Notes: generated by a model from the sequence alone, not told the origin. DNA of 64,000 nt from Lactobacillus colini (GCF_017874575.1 NZ_JAGGLU010000008.1:33773-97772), one strand, 5' to 3'. Counted from the stretch's first letter, positions 18,003-26,954 are shown. Numbers and translations are program-made.

Positions 18003-18042
18003 TTGACTAGACCAATTTTATATTATATAATGGACTAGACCA
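18003..18042 (+). promoter_or_regulatory. nagB promoter with two NagR-like operators
   Basis: A near-consensus sigma-A promoter TTGACT (18003-18008), 17-nt spacer, TATAAT (18026-18031). Two copies of the 12-mer TnGACTAGACCA overlap it: one at 18003-18014 covering the -35 box, and TGGACTAGACCA at 18031-18042 starting at the -10 box. They match the GntR-type NagR/YvoA/DasR site (TGGTCTAGACCA) closely. The layout predicts repression released by glucosamine-6-phosphate or N-acetylglucosamine-6-phosphate. Confidence 0.8.
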
Positions 18043-18070
18043 ATAAAGAGTACGAGGAGGTTTTTTGGAT

Positions 18071-18790
18071 ATGAAACTTATAATAACTAAAGATAGTATT
18101 GAAGGCGGAACTAAGGCTTTTGAACTTATTAAGGACGCAATGGCGAACGGCGCTAAGACTCTCGGACTAGCAACTGGCTCAACCCCACTAGCAATGTATG
18201 ATGCAATGTGCAAGAGTAGTTTAGACTTCTCTGAGATGATTAGTATTAACTTAGACGAATACTATGGCATTGACCCTACTAATGCACAGAGCTACCACTA
18301 CTTCATGCAAAAGCACTTGTTCGACAAAAAGCCCTTCAAGCATTCCTATGTCCCTAATGGACTAGCTAAGGATATTGACCAAGAAGTTGACCGCTATAAT
18401 CAAATCATTGCCCAAAATCCTATCGACCTGCAAATCCTAGGTATTGGACAAAACGGCCATATTGCCTTCAATGAGCCTGGCACACCATTTAACAGCTTAA
18501 CTCATAAGGTGGACTTAACCGAAAGCACAATTAAGGCTAACTCCCGCTTCTTTAAAGATGAAAGTGAAGTTCCTCATCAAGCAATCTGCATGGGAATCAA
18601 GTCTATTATGCACAGCAAGAAGATCGTACTCATGGCCTTTGGCAAGGAAAAGCAAGACGCAATTAAAGCCTTGGTTGAAGGACCAATAACTGAACAAGTG
18701 CCTGCTTCAATCTTGCAAGACCACCCAGATGTAACGGTTATCTGCGATGAAGCTGCTAGTGCTAAGTTAGATCCAAAATTTAAAAACTAA
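18071..18790 (+). CDS. nagB: glucosamine-6-phosphate deaminase
   Basis: 239 aa, the usual length of the short Firmicute form. It converts glucosamine-6-phosphate to fructose-6-phosphate and ammonia. Motifs include [28 protein letters not shown] (catalytic Asp), [17 protein letters not shown] (catalytic Asp/His loop) and [18 protein letters not shown]. The ATG at 18071 has AGGAGG 10 nt upstream; a TTG at 18065 is too close to it. Two NagR-like operators overlap its promoter. Confidence 0.95.
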   Translation: MKLIITKDSIEGGTKAFELIKDAMANGAKTLGLATGSTPLAMYDAMCKSSLDFSEMISINLDEYYGIDPTNAQSYHYFMQKHLFDKKPFKHSYVPNGLAKDIDQEVDRYNQIIAQNPIDLQILGIGQNGHIAFNEPGTPFNSLTHKVDLTESTIKANSRFFKDESEVPHQAICMGIKSIMHSKKIVLMAFGKEKQDAIKALVEGPITEQVPASILQDHPDVTVICDEAASAKLDPKFKN

Positions 18791-18812
18791 AATTCAAATT
18801 CAATATTTTTCC

Positions 18813-18844
18813 AAAAAAAGTCAGGCGAAAGCTTGACTTTTTTG
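18813..18844 (+). terminator. intrinsic terminator
   Basis: Stem AAAAGTCA / TGACTTTT with inner GGC/GCT pairing (18816-18841) and T's, just after nagB. Confidence 0.8.
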
Positions 18845-18932
18845 TGTGGAACATTTTTTAAAAAGTTCTTGCTTAACCACAACATATCGTATTACACTTA
18901 TTAAGCAAACTATATATTGTAGAAAGAACGTG

Positions 18933-19577
18933 ATGACAGTTATTGTTTTAAGTGGGCCAATTGGAGCCGGTAAATCCAGTTTAACCAGTATTTTAGCTGA
19001 ACACTTAGGTACGCAAGCATTTTACGAAGGCGTTGACACCAATCCAATCCTACCTTTATATTACAAGGACATGAAGCGGTATACCTTCTTGCTTAATACT
19101 TACCTGCTTAATCATCGTTTAGCACAAATTAATCAAGCTATCCAAGATAAAAATAGTGTTTCTGATCGTTCGATCTATGAAGATGCGCTATTCTTTAAGA
19201 TGAATGTCGATAATCAAATTGCCGATCCGACTGAATTTAAGATCTACGACAGCTTACTAGAGAATATGATGGAAGATACCCCAGGCAACCCTAGCAAGAA
19301 GCCTGATCTATTAATCTATATTCATGTATCTTTAGATACAATGCTTGAACGCATTAAAAAGCGTGGTCGTTCATTTGAGCAACTTAATACCGATCCCAGC
19401 TTGAAAGACTACTATGCTAGGCTGCTTAAGTACTATGAACCTTGGTATGAGAATTACAATGCATCCCCTAAGATGGAGATTGACGGCAACAGCCTAGACT
19501 TCGTAGTCGACGAACAAGCCAAGCGCAAAGTTTTAGACAAAATTGATCAAAAGTTACACGAGATTGGTAACTTATAA
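18933..19577 (+). CDS. dgk: deoxyguanosine kinase subunit (dGK)
   Basis: 214 aa deoxynucleoside kinase: P-loop GPIGAGKSS at residues 8-16, catalytic [12 protein letters not shown] and the lid [10 protein letters not shown]. The stretch [21 protein letters not shown] agrees with the dGK subunit of L. acidophilus R-26 rather than its dAK partner. It phosphorylates deoxyguanosine for dNTP salvage and works as a heterodimer with the adjacent kinase. A GTG lies immediately before the ATG as an alternative start. The first 21 codons are nearly identical in DNA to those of the next gene. Confidence 0.9.
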   Translation: MTVIVLSGPIGAGKSSLTSILAEHLGTQAFYEGVDTNPILPLYYKDMKRYTFLLNTYLLNHRLAQINQAIQDKNSVSDRSIYEDALFFKMNVDNQIADPTEFKIYDSLLENMMEDTPGNPSKKPDLLIYIHVSLDTMLERIKKRGRSFEQLNTDPSLKDYYARLLKYYEPWYENYNASPKMEIDGNSLDFVVDEQAKRKVLDKIDQKLHEIGNL

Positions 19578-19602
19578 GATTAAAATAAAAAGAAGGAACG
19601 TG

Positions 19603-20292
19603 ATGACAGTTATTGTTTTAAGCGGGCCAATTGGAGCCGGTAAATCCAGTTTAACCAGTATTTTATCCAAGTATTTAGATACTAAGCCATTTTACGAAAG
19701 TGTCGACGACAATCCTGTATTGCCACTCTTTTATGCAGATCCTGAGAAATACACTTTCTTATTGCAAGCTTACTTTTTAAACACACGCTTTCGTAGTATT
19801 AAGCGAGCTTTAGCTCAAGGTAACAATGTCTTAGACCGTTCAATTTATGAAGATGCCCTATTTTTCCAAATGAACGCTGACATTGGCCGTGCAACCCAAG
19901 AAGAAGTTGATACTTACTATGAACTCCTTAACAACATGATGTCTGAGATCAACCGCATGCCAAAAAAGAGCCCTGACCTCTTAGTTCACATTCATGTTTC
20001 CTACGATACTATGATTAAACGTATTCAAAAGCGTGGCCGCCCTTATGAACAATTAAGTTATGATGCCACACTTGAAGATTACTACAAGCGCTTGCTCCGC
20101 TACTACAAGCCATGGTATGAAAAATACGACTACTCAGACAAGATGGTTATCGACGGCGACAAGTATGACTTTATGACTAATGAAGCAGACCGTGAAATTG
20201 TCTTAAAGATGATCGTTGATAAGCTTAAAGCTTGCGGCAAGTTGCCATTAGATTGGAATGAGTCAGTAAGCAAGGTAAAGATCGAAGCTTAA
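19603..20292 (+). CDS. dak: deoxyadenosine kinase subunit (dAK)
   Basis: 229 aa paralogue of the preceding kinase, 25 bp downstream with AGAAGGAA before the start. P-loop [30 protein letters not shown] and [10 protein letters not shown] are intact; [15 protein letters not shown] is the signature of the L. acidophilus dAK subunit. It has a C-terminal extension of about 15 residues relative to its partner. The two subunits form a heterodimer in which each regulates the other, giving balanced dATP and dGTP. Confidence 0.9.
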   Translation: MTVIVLSGPIGAGKSSLTSILSKYLDTKPFYESVDDNPVLPLFYADPEKYTFLLQAYFLNTRFRSIKRALAQGNNVLDRSIYEDALFFQMNADIGRATQEEVDTYYELLNNMMSEINRMPKKSPDLLVHIHVSYDTMIKRIQKRGRPYEQLSYDATLEDYYKRLLRYYKPWYEKYDYSDKMVIDGDKYDFMTNEADREIVLKMIVDKLKACGKLPLDWNESVSKVKIEA

Positions 20293-20297
20293 TTTTT

Positions 20298-20346
20298 AAT
20301 CAGTTTCCACTTTAGGTGGGGGCTGATTTTTTATTTTTATAAATAT
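20298..20346 (+). terminator. intrinsic terminator
   Basis: AATCAG (20298-20303) with inner CCAC pairs with GGTGG and CTGATT (20333-20338), followed by TTTTATTTTT, after the kinase pair. Confidence 0.75.
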
Positions 20347-20380
20347 TGATTAACTATAATTCAAATTATTTTTATAATAA

Positions 20381-20455
20381 TTCGTATTTACAATTAAAAA
20401 TAAGAATGATAAACTAACTTAGTAATGCCATTGAGTATTAAATACGAACATTACT
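20381..20455. promoter_or_regulatory. possible PurR boxes upstream of the NCS2 permease
   Basis: TAAATACGAACATTA (about 20439-20453) resembles the Gram-positive PurBox core CGAACnTT. An inverted half, TTCGTATTTA, lies at 20381-20390. Spacing between the two centres is about 61 nt, longer than in known paired PurBoxes, so only the first is reasonably convincing. The rest of the 20347-20470 region is AT-rich promoter sequence; no purine riboswitch is seen. Confidence 0.35.
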
Positions 20456-20470
20456 CGTTTGGAGGAAAAT

Positions 20471-21778
20471 ATGAATTTTATTAGTAAGTACTTTAAGCTT
20501 GATAACTTAAATACTAATGTCAGAACCGAATTTTTAGCAGGGTTAACTACCTTTATCAGTATGTCCTATATCCTATTCGTTAACCCTAGTGTCTTAGGCG
20601 CCAGCGGCATGGATACTGGTGCTGTCTTCACCGCAACTGCACTTGCTTCGGCATTGGGTACTGCCATTATGGGGATTGTTGCCAATTATCCAATTGGTGA
20701 AGCTCCAGCCCTAGGGATTAACGCCTTCTTCGCTTACACCGTTTGTGTAGGGATGAAGGTGTCTTGGCAGACTGCATTAGCTAGTGTGTTCGTTGCTTCA
20801 GTGCTCTTTATTATCATCACAGCCTTGAAGTTACGTGAGAAGATTATTGACTCTATCCCAGCTGACTTAAAGTTCGCTATCTCTTCAGGTATTGGTTTAT
20901 TTATTGCCTTCTTAGGTTTACAGAATGGTGGCTTAATTGTAGCTAACAAGTCTACTTTAGTTGGATTGGGTTCACTTCATAACCCTCTTGTCTGGATTAC
21001 AATCTTTGGTTTGTTTGTCACAATTGTCTTAATGATTATGAATGTTCCTGGTGCGATCTTCATTGGGATGGTTGCTGCTTCAATCTTTGGTATCTGTACC
21101 GGTCAAATTGATCTTCCTCATAAGATTGTTTCAATGGCACCTAGCCTAGCACCAACCTTTGGCCAAGCGGTATTTCATCTAAAGGATATTAATTCACTAC
21201 AAATGGTAGTCGTTGTACTTACTTTCTTACTTGTTACCTTCTTTGATACTGCCGGTACATTGATTGGTTTAGCCCAACAAGCTGGTTTCATGAAAGATAA
21301 CAAGATGCCACGTGTTGGTAAGGCATTGGCTTCAGATTCAACAGCCATGTTATTTGGGTCATTGTTTGGTACTTCTCCTGTTGGTGCCTTCGTTGAATCA
21401 AGTTCTGGTATTGCCGTTGGTGGTCGGTCTGGCTTAACAGCAGTCTTCGTAGCAATCTTTTTCTTAATTTCAATGATCTTTAGCCCCTTACTTGGTGTCT
21501 TTACTACCCAAGTTACTGCTCCAGCTTTAATTATAGTAGGAGTTTTAATGGCACAAAACACTGCCCATATCCACTGGAGCAAACTTGAAATTGCCGTTCC
21601 TTCCTTCCTTATCTTAATTGGAATGCCACTTGCTTATAGTATTTCTGATGGACTTGCTTGGGGAATGATTACTTACCCAATCTGTATGGTTGCTGCTAAG
21701 CGCGGTAAGGAAGTTACCCCAATGATGTGGGTCTTGTTCGTAGTTTTCTTAATTTTCTTATGGGTTTTGAATTTTTAG
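20471..21778 (+). CDS. NCS2 (AzgA/PbuG-type) purine permease
   Basis: 435 aa with about 13 membrane helices. The AzgA-group signatures are present: EFLAGLTTFISMSYILFVNPSVL, YPIGEAPALGINAFFAY, FFDTAGTLIGLAQQAG and GTSPVGAFVESSSGIAVGGRSGL. It imports hypoxanthine/guanine or adenine with protons. The ATG at 20471 is preceded by TTGGAGGAA; the upstream TTG lies inside that ribosome binding site and is rejected. A close paralogue is encoded at 31672-32985. Purine uptake complements the adjacent deoxynucleoside kinases. Confidence 0.92.
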   Translation: MNFISKYFKLDNLNTNVRTEFLAGLTTFISMSYILFVNPSVLGASGMDTGAVFTATALASALGTAIMGIVANYPIGEAPALGINAFFAYTVCVGMKVSWQTALASVFVASVLFIIITALKLREKIIDSIPADLKFAISSGIGLFIAFLGLQNGGLIVANKSTLVGLGSLHNPLVWITIFGLFVTIVLMIMNVPGAIFIGMVAASIFGICTGQIDLPHKIVSMAPSLAPTFGQAVFHLKDINSLQMVVVVLTFLLVTFFDTAGTLIGLAQQAGFMKDNKMPRVGKALASDSTAMLFGSLFGTSPVGAFVESSSGIAVGGRSGLTAVFVAIFFLISMIFSPLLGVFTTQVTAPALIIVGVLMAQNTAHIHWSKLEIAVPSFLILIGMPLAYSISDGLAWGMITYPICMVAAKRGKEVTPMMWVLFVVFLIFLWVLNF

Positions 21779-21819
21779 TCTAGTAATCAATACATACATA
21801 TTCTATAATATCTATAGTT

Positions 21820-21849
21820 TAAGAGTCCTTTGCGTAGGGGCTCTTTTTA
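21820..21849 (+). terminator. intrinsic terminator
   Basis: Stem AAGAGTCC (21821-21828) / GGGGCTCTT (21837-21845) then T's, after the NCS2 permease. Confidence 0.75.
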
Positions 21850-21890
21850 GTTTGTCAATAAAACAACAGAAAGTAGAAAAATTATCGAAA

Positions 21891-22757
21891 ATGGACTATA
21901 AGAAAGTAAATTTAATTATTTTAACACTGTTTTTAGCAATTATATTTCCTGTGACAATAATGTATCTAAGCCGCATCTATACACTAAATATCGCTAACGG
22001 CTTAGGATTAATTTTTCTTTTAGCGATTATTGTTGGTTTAATAACACCTAACCTCATTTTAAGCTGGCTGATGATTATTACCACCTCGATTGCAATTGGA
22101 TTTCTCTTTTTAGGATATATCGTCATGCCGACTTTTTCTAAAATCATTCTTGTAATCGCTTTCCCGGTCGAAGCTAGCTTAGTTAGTGTGCTTTCAAACT
22201 TTATCATCCCTTGGTCATACATTGTAGGGCGAAACAGGAAGATCAGGAAGTTCCTTTCTCACTATAATTTTACTTTAAACTTGCAAACTGAATATAACGC
22301 CAAGAAGTTATACCGTCGCCATATCAAGATCCTTAAAGAAAATCCCAAACTAGGCCTAAATATCAACTTGATGATGATCCATTGGGAAAATTACGAACAA
22401 TATAAGGAAATGAATCCTACCAGCTACGATAAGCTCTTAAAGAAGATAACCCATATCTTAAAAGCAAATAGATTAACTGAAGAATTCATTTATTACCTGG
22501 GAAATGCGACTTTTCTAATTAATTCGCCTAACTTGGAACCACGTATCTTCAACCAGGTTAACCTAAAAACCGAAAATAAATTATTCAAATTGCCCGAACC
22601 AATTCCAACTAGCTTAAAGGTTGTTAATCTCTACGTTGATAACTCTAATCTTGATAAGTACGATACACCTGAAAAGATGCTCAAACACTTAGAGCGCGAG
22701 CTTGAAACGACGATCATTGTTGAATATCTCAAGGGGGGGAGGAAGGTTAGTGAATAA
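21891..22757 (+). CDS. membrane protein with degenerate GGDEF domain (exopolysaccharide operon)
   Basis: 288 aa from ATG 21891 (a TTG at 21852 would add 13 residues; neither has a strong site). About four membrane helices span residues 5-110, then a cytosolic domain (about 125-285) that aligns with GGDEF cyclases: LMMIHWENYEQYKEMNP replaces the DiDxFKxiND strand and YYLGNATFLI replaces RlGGDEF. All catalytic residues are gone, so it cannot make c-di-GMP. In the Listeria Pss and similar systems a degenerate GGDEF protein (PssE) is the c-di-GMP receptor of the polysaccharide synthase. First gene of a four-gene operon. Confidence 0.75.
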   Translation: MDYKKVNLIILTLFLAIIFPVTIMYLSRIYTLNIANGLGLIFLLAIIVGLITPNLILSWLMIITTSIAIGFLFLGYIVMPTFSKIILVIAFPVEASLVSVLSNFIIPWSYIVGRNRKIRKFLSHYNFTLNLQTEYNAKKLYRRHIKILKENPKLGLNINLMMIHWENYEQYKEMNPTSYDKLLKKITHILKANRLTEEFIYYLGNATFLINSPNLEPRIFNQVNLKTENKLFKLPEPIPTSLKVVNLYVDNSNLDKYDTPEKMLKHLERELETTIIVEYLKGGRKVSE

Positions 22758-22893
22758 TTGGTTCTATTTCCTTGCATTAGGAATTTCAATCTTTTTTGCA
22801 ATTGTATTTGTAATCATTTTTCTTTGTTCATTAAAAATTTATCTCAATATCTCTAGTATGGTTCATAAAGAAAGGAAGAACGGGAATGAGTGA
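22750..22893 (+). CDS. small single-span membrane protein of the exopolysaccharide operon
   Basis: 47 aa starting at GTG 22750 with GGGAGGAAGG just upstream. It overlaps the end of the previous gene by 8 bp and the start of the next by 8 bp, so translation is coupled. One hydrophobic helix (about residues 4-30) and a basic tail VHKERKNGNE. Small membrane proteins are common parts of BcsA/IcaA-type synthase complexes; no family recognised. Confidence 0.7.
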   Translation: MNNWFYFLALGISIFFAIVFVIIFLCSLKIYLNISSMVHKERKNGNE

Positions 22894-24193
22894 GATATTA
22901 CAAATTCTAACTTTAATTTCGATTTGGGCATCCTTATTGATGAGCATGATCACCTTAGGTGGTGCAGTTTACTTCTGGCTAAGACACAGTAAAGTTAGTG
23001 TCAAAATTAAGCCCCTTGCCCGCTATCCTCGCATTACCTTAGTAGTGCCAGCCCATAATGAAGAAGTAGTCATCCAAAAGACTACTCTTGCTATCTTGAA
23101 CTTAAACTATCCGCCAGAAAAGTTAGAAATCTTAATCTTTGCGGATAATTGTCAAGATCATACAGCTGAATATGTTAGAAGCATTATTAAACAAGATCGT
23201 TATCAAGGTCGCAACATCCGAGTCATTGACCGCACCGGTGGCGGTGGCAAGGCAGGGGTATTAAATGATGCCCTTAAAATGGCTCATGGCGAGTATATTG
23301 GTGTCTATGATGCCGATGCCATGCCCGAAGAAAATGCCCTATACTTCTTAGTCAAAAAGATTCTCGAAAATCCTGACCGCTATATGGCTTCTTTTGGTCG
23401 TAATAAGACTAGGAATGCTAAGCAGGGCTTCCTTACTAAGTGTATTAATCAAGAAATTGTTGTTACTCAGAGAATCCAACACTGTGGAATCTGGCAACTA
23501 TTCAAGATTGGCCGCATCCCGGGCACCAACTTTATTATTAAGACCGACTATGTAAAGTCGATTGGCGGCTGGCGCAACGGTGCCCTAACTGAAGATACTG
23601 ATATCTCATTCAAGATCATGGGATCTGGTAAGTTAATCGCCCTTGCTTACAACTCTGAAGCCTTTCAACAAGAACCAGAAACACTAAAAGACTACTACTT
23701 CCAGCGCTTGCGTTGGGCTAAGGGAAATTATGAAGTAGTTATCAATAACTTCAAGCAGTTATTTAATAAAACTAATTGGCGTGTTAAGTTAGAAACCTTC
23801 TATTATGCAGCTACCTTCTTTTGGTTCAATGCTAGTATTGTGCTGTCAGATATCTTCTTTATCACCAATATTTGTGCCTGGATTATTAATCTCTGGAACC
23901 CAGCAATCACTATTCCATTCACAATTGACTCCAGTAACTTGTTAATTGCGCAGATTTTGCTTTTTAATTGGTTCTTGATGATTATGCTTTATATTTTGCA
24001 AATATTAACAGCACTAGCTACTCAATATGGTCAAGCGACTAATGAACAGATTTGGCTAGCCTTGGCATCATATTTTACTTATTCGCAATTATTCATTGTT
24101 ATTTCAATTCATGCCGTTATCTCAGTAACAATGGATAGATTATTTAAACGTGATAATACTAAATGGGTAAAGACAAAGAGATTTGCAGACTAG
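22886..24193 (+). CDS. processive GT2 glycosyltransferase (exopolysaccharide synthase)
   Basis: 435 aa: an N-terminal helix, a GT2 catalytic domain with VVPAHNEE, FADNCQDHT, YDADAMPE (DxD), LTEDTDIS (TED) and QRLRWAKGN (QxxRW), then three or four membrane helices. The full D, DxD, TED, QxxRW set marks a processive synthase such as BcsA, IcaA or PssC that polymerises and extrudes a beta-linked polysaccharide. It should act with the degenerate GGDEF protein and the microprotein upstream and the GH8 enzyme downstream. Sugar not predictable. Confidence 0.9.
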   Translation: MSEILQILTLISIWASLLMSMITLGGAVYFWLRHSKVSVKIKPLARYPRITLVVPAHNEEVVIQKTTLAILNLNYPPEKLEILIFADNCQDHTAEYVRSIIKQDRYQGRNIRVIDRTGGGGKAGVLNDALKMAHGEYIGVYDADAMPEENALYFLVKKILENPDRYMASFGRNKTRNAKQGFLTKCINQEIVVTQRIQHCGIWQLFKIGRIPGTNFIIKTDYVKSIGGWRNGALTEDTDISFKIMGSGKLIALAYNSEAFQQEPETLKDYYFQRLRWAKGNYEVVINNFKQLFNKTNWRVKLETFYYAATFFWFNASIVLSDIFFITNICAWIINLWNPAITIPFTIDSSNLLIAQILLFNWFLMIMLYILQILTALATQYGQATNEQIWLALASYFTYSQLFIVISIHAVISVTMDRLFKRDNTKWVKTKRFAD

Positions 24194-24200
24194 AAAACAA

Positions 24201-25322
24201 ATGAAAAATTACAAACTACTTATTACTTATTTGATCGGTGTCATCATTATTTTTGCTGGGATTATGACCTATATTCGCCTAGATAATGACCGGCTGATCC
24301 CTAAGAACTTCTACCGGCACTGGTCACAAGACTATGTTGTTACTAAGGACAACTATGCTTACGTCAATACTACTCCCCAAAAGACTCGTGGCACTGCCCT
24401 ATCTGAAGGGCAAGGATATGGTATGCTAATAACCGCAATTGCAGCTAAGCATGGCTACACCGATAAGCAGAGCTTTGATCGACTATATAGGTATTATCTT
24501 GATCACCGTGATAATATTAATGGCGAACCAACTGAACTAATGAGCTGGAAGCAAACTGTCCAAGATAACAGCATTACAATTGAAAAAAATAGCGCTACTG
24601 ATGGTGATATCTATATTGCCAAGAGCCTACTTATGGCCCATGAGCTCTGGCCGCAAGATAAGCGCTACTTAGTCCAAGCTAAAGCAATTTGTCTTGATAT
24701 TTTAGAATATGAATATAACCCTAAGAATCAAATGTTAACTGTTGGTGACTGGGCTAATTCTAAGTCTGATTACTACAACTTGATGAGGACATCGGATGTT
24801 ACACCGGGATTTTTTGAAGAGTTTTATCAAGTTACTAGGGACAAGACTTGGCTTAAGATCAAAGATAAGATGTTAACCTACCTAAATCAATTAAGTAATC
24901 ATAATAAGAGCGGCTTAGTGCCTGACTTTGCTTGGGTTAAGAATGGTAAGGCTGTAGCTGTTAAGGGTAAGGTAACTGGTAGTAAATACGATGGTGATTA
25001 TTACTTCAATGCCTGCCGTGTACCAATGCACCTAGCAACTACTAACTCACCCTTAGCCAAGAAGACCTTGTATCGCATGCTTAACTTCTTTAAGAAGCAG
25101 CAAACCATCACCGCCGGTTATACTCTAAGTGGAAAGTCGCTTAATGATTACCAATCTCCTGTATTTAGTGCGCCAATCTTCTTAGCTGTAATGAATAATA
25201 AAAATAAAAACTACGACCAGCTCTTCCAATCGCAGCAATATATCTTGTTAGATAATTTATCTCCAACTGATTATTATTCAGCTACCTTGACGACTTTAGT
25301 CGCCTTGTTGAATCATAAATAG
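24201..25322 (+). CDS. glycoside hydrolase family 8 enzyme, membrane-anchored
   Basis: 373 aa from ATG 24201 (a TTG at 24183, overlapping the synthase gene, is possible). One N-terminal membrane anchor (about 3-22), then a GH8 domain: TALSEGQGYGMLI carries the acid Glu, SATDGDIYIAKSLL is the second typical motif, and YYFNACRVPMHLA a third. It is equivalent in position to BcsZ of cellulose operons and PssZ of Listeria, which trim the polysaccharide on the outside. Confidence 0.88.
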   Translation: MKNYKLLITYLIGVIIIFAGIMTYIRLDNDRLIPKNFYRHWSQDYVVTKDNYAYVNTTPQKTRGTALSEGQGYGMLITAIAAKHGYTDKQSFDRLYRYYLDHRDNINGEPTELMSWKQTVQDNSITIEKNSATDGDIYIAKSLLMAHELWPQDKRYLVQAKAICLDILEYEYNPKNQMLTVGDWANSKSDYYNLMRTSDVTPGFFEEFYQVTRDKTWLKIKDKMLTYLNQLSNHNKSGLVPDFAWVKNGKAVAVKGKVTGSKYDGDYYFNACRVPMHLATTNSPLAKKTLYRMLNFFKKQQTITAGYTLSGKSLNDYQSPVFSAPIFLAVMNNKNKNYDQLFQSQQYILLDNLSPTDYYSATLTTLVALLNHK

Positions 25323-25353
25323 AATTACACAGACTCAATAGTAGCAACATGCA

Positions 25354-25383
25354 TAAAAAGCCAACTTAAAGTTGGCTTTTTAT
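25354..25383. terminator. bidirectional terminator
   Basis: AAAAGCCAACT (25356-25366) pairs with AGTTGGCTTTT (25370-25380). It ends the exopolysaccharide operon and may also serve the ImmA gene on the other strand. Confidence 0.85.
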
Positions 25384-25409
25384 CTGCTCTTAATTAACAA
25401 ATTAAACAA

Positions 25410-25946
25410 TTATTCAATAATAAACTGATCGAAAGAATCTTTAGGCTTAAAGAAAAAGCCTTCCTCACTTGCAAACAATTTATATGTTTCATTAATCATT
25501 CTTTTAGGTACACCATAGGCACGGATAAAGTTTAGAGGATCATAAAAATTATCTTCCTGAGCACTTGAATACTTATAAAGTAACTGCAAGGAATATATAT
25601 CGGCTGACATTTCTTCTGTTATCTGCGTTCCTACTCCTCTACAATAATTTAATCTTTTTGTATCTCGATATTCGCTCATAATATGACCGATTTCATGTCC
25701 AATTGTGAATGGAACTTCTGAAGAATGATTATGCCAATTTAAATTTATTCCTATTTCTCGTCCTTCTTTAAAAGAAAAAGATGGAAACATTGCATTAGCT
25801 TGGTATAATACATAACCTATTTTCTGCTTTTGAGCGAAATCTAATAAATAAAGAATTAACTTTATTTCACTCCAAGTATAAGAATAATTAAAAAAATAAG
25901 TAATTATTTTCTCTTCAGACCAACTACTATTTATCGTTTCCATCAT
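25410..25946 (-). CDS. ImmA/IrrE-family metallopeptidase
   Basis: 178 aa with the zinc motif HEIGHIMSEY (HExxH) in PFTIGHEIGHIMS and a downstream EEMSADIYSLQLLY that supplies the third ligand region. Proteases of this kind cleave the CI-like repressor encoded next to them in ICEBs1 and many prophages. Overlaps the repressor gene by 20 bp, which indicates a coupled repressor/anti-repressor module left from a mobile element. Confidence 0.85.
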   Translation of the reverse strand: MMETINSSWSEEKIITYFFNYSYTWSEIKLILYLLDFAQKQKIGYVLYQANAMFPSFSFKEGREIGINLNWHNHSSEVPFTIGHEIGHIMSEYRDTKRLNYCRGVGTQITEEMSADIYSLQLLYKYSSAQEDNFYDPLNFIRAYGVPKRMINETYKLFASEEGFFFKPKDSFDQFIIE

Positions 25947-26283
25947 ATTTCTGAGCTTGCCTCTCTTTAATATCTTCTTCCATTAAGTTCCGGACCATAT
26001 TTAGATACTTTTCTGGAACATGATATCCATGATATGAATAGGGTATCTCTTGATCTAATGACACTGTCTTTTGTAGATGAGGGGAAGGATCATCTGTTGT
26101 GCCACTTAAATAATCTATAGAGGTATGTAATACATTAGCCACAGCACTTAAAGCCATTGTCCCAGGCTTTCTTGTCTTCCAATTGTAGATACTCTTTGTA
26201 CCTAATCCAGCCCTGTCATTTACTTCTAATAGAGTCATTTTATTTTTTTTGGCTAATTTTTTTGTTCGTTCAAACTCAATCAT
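25927..26283 (-). CDS. CI-like helix-turn-helix repressor
   Basis: 118 aa. HTH_XRE domain at about residues 5-62 (LAKKNKMTLLEVNDRAGLGTKSIYNWKTR), then a short Pro-rich linker and a C-terminal tail. There is no LexA-type peptidase; cleavage is expected from the overlapping ImmA protein. Divergent from the accessory genes on the plus strand, as in a phage or ICE immunity region, but no integrase or replication gene is in view. Confidence 0.85.
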   Translation of the reverse strand: MIEFERTKKLAKKNKMTLLEVNDRAGLGTKSIYNWKTRKPGTMALSAVANVLHTSIDYLSGTTDDPSPHLQKTVSLDQEIPYSYHGYHVPEKYLNMVRNLMEEDIKERQAQKYDGNDK

Positions 26284-26606
26284 ATCAGGCTATCTCCATT
26301 ATTTTTCAAAAATATTACTCTAAAAAGCGTATTTTTTGTTGACTAATTATGCTTTTAGGAATAATATAATAACTGTCAACAAGCTATAAATTAACTAATA
26401 ACCAAACAATTCCGTCGGCAAACAGATTACTGGTATTAGGTAATTTATTATACCCATATTGTAGTATACTGACGTATTAATAGTCAATAATAATATGTCA
26501 ATACATAATATAGATAAATATAGCTGTTAGACAACAAACAGAGGTGATGTCAAATGTACTTTTAAATCGCTCTCTGATAAAAAGAGAGGTGAATTTTAAT
26601 TAAATC
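26284..26606. other. gene-free control region between repressor and lysis-like genes
   Basis: Very AT-rich, with several promoter-like TATAAT/TATTAT elements and short repeated tracts (ACTGTCAAC near 26370, AGTCAATAATAATATGTCAATAC near 26480), consistent with operators for the divergent CI-like repressor. An 18-codon frame at 26547-26603 sits behind AGAGGTG but has no recognisable product. A CTCTCT/AGAGAG hairpin lies near 26571-26588. Confidence 0.4.
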
Positions 26607-26921
26607 ATGGCTATTCATGATTATATCGAACTCATAGCTTTATGCTTATGGGTAATAAGTATCGTTGGTATTGGTATTTTGAGCAGATTACACTTTAAAA
26701 ATAAAAAGCTAGAGCAGCTCAGAATTACTACAAACAAACTAATGAAACAATATCTATCTTTTTAGGAACAAGAAAATTTATCTGACGATAAAAAGATTAA
26801 TAGAGTTGTTAATGCCGTAGTAGCCGAGCTGCAAGCTAAAGGGTTTAAAGTTAGTGAACAAGATGCTCAAGATATTTTTGTTAAAGTTACTAAGATTTTG
26901 CAAGAAAACAACAAATCTTAG
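26607..26921 (+). pseudogene. holin-like small membrane protein, interrupted by an in-frame amber codon
   Basis: ATG 26607 opens a frame of 104 codons broken only by a TAG at 26763-26765. The first 52 residues hold a membrane helix (LIALCLWVISIVGIGILSRL) and a basic segment; after the TAG the same frame continues EQENLSDDKKINRVVNAVV to KILQENNKS and a TAG at 26921. Layout (helix, charged coil, amphipathic tail) suits LLH-type phage holins. GAGAGGTG lies upstream. The original protein would be near the 11.8 kDa of ORF2, which precedes hlvJ in the helveticin J operon as I recall it. A CAG to TAG change would explain the break. Confidence 0.65.
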
Positions 26922-26954
26922 TACTAATGAGTAAAAATTTATGGAGGATTTCAA

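Noticed and set aside
20347..20470. possible purine riboswitch before the first NCS2 permease
   Set aside because: The conserved purine aptamer segments (TATAA stem, loop-loop GG/CC words) are absent.
21175..21582. 135-codon minus-strand frame inside the NCS2 permease
   Set aside because: Antisense shadow of a strongly conserved permease; the same artefact occurs in the second permease at 32400-32774.
26547..26603. 18-codon frame behind AGAGGTG before the holin-like gene
   Set aside because: No recognisable features, and the spacing fits better as untranslated leader; not listed as a gene.
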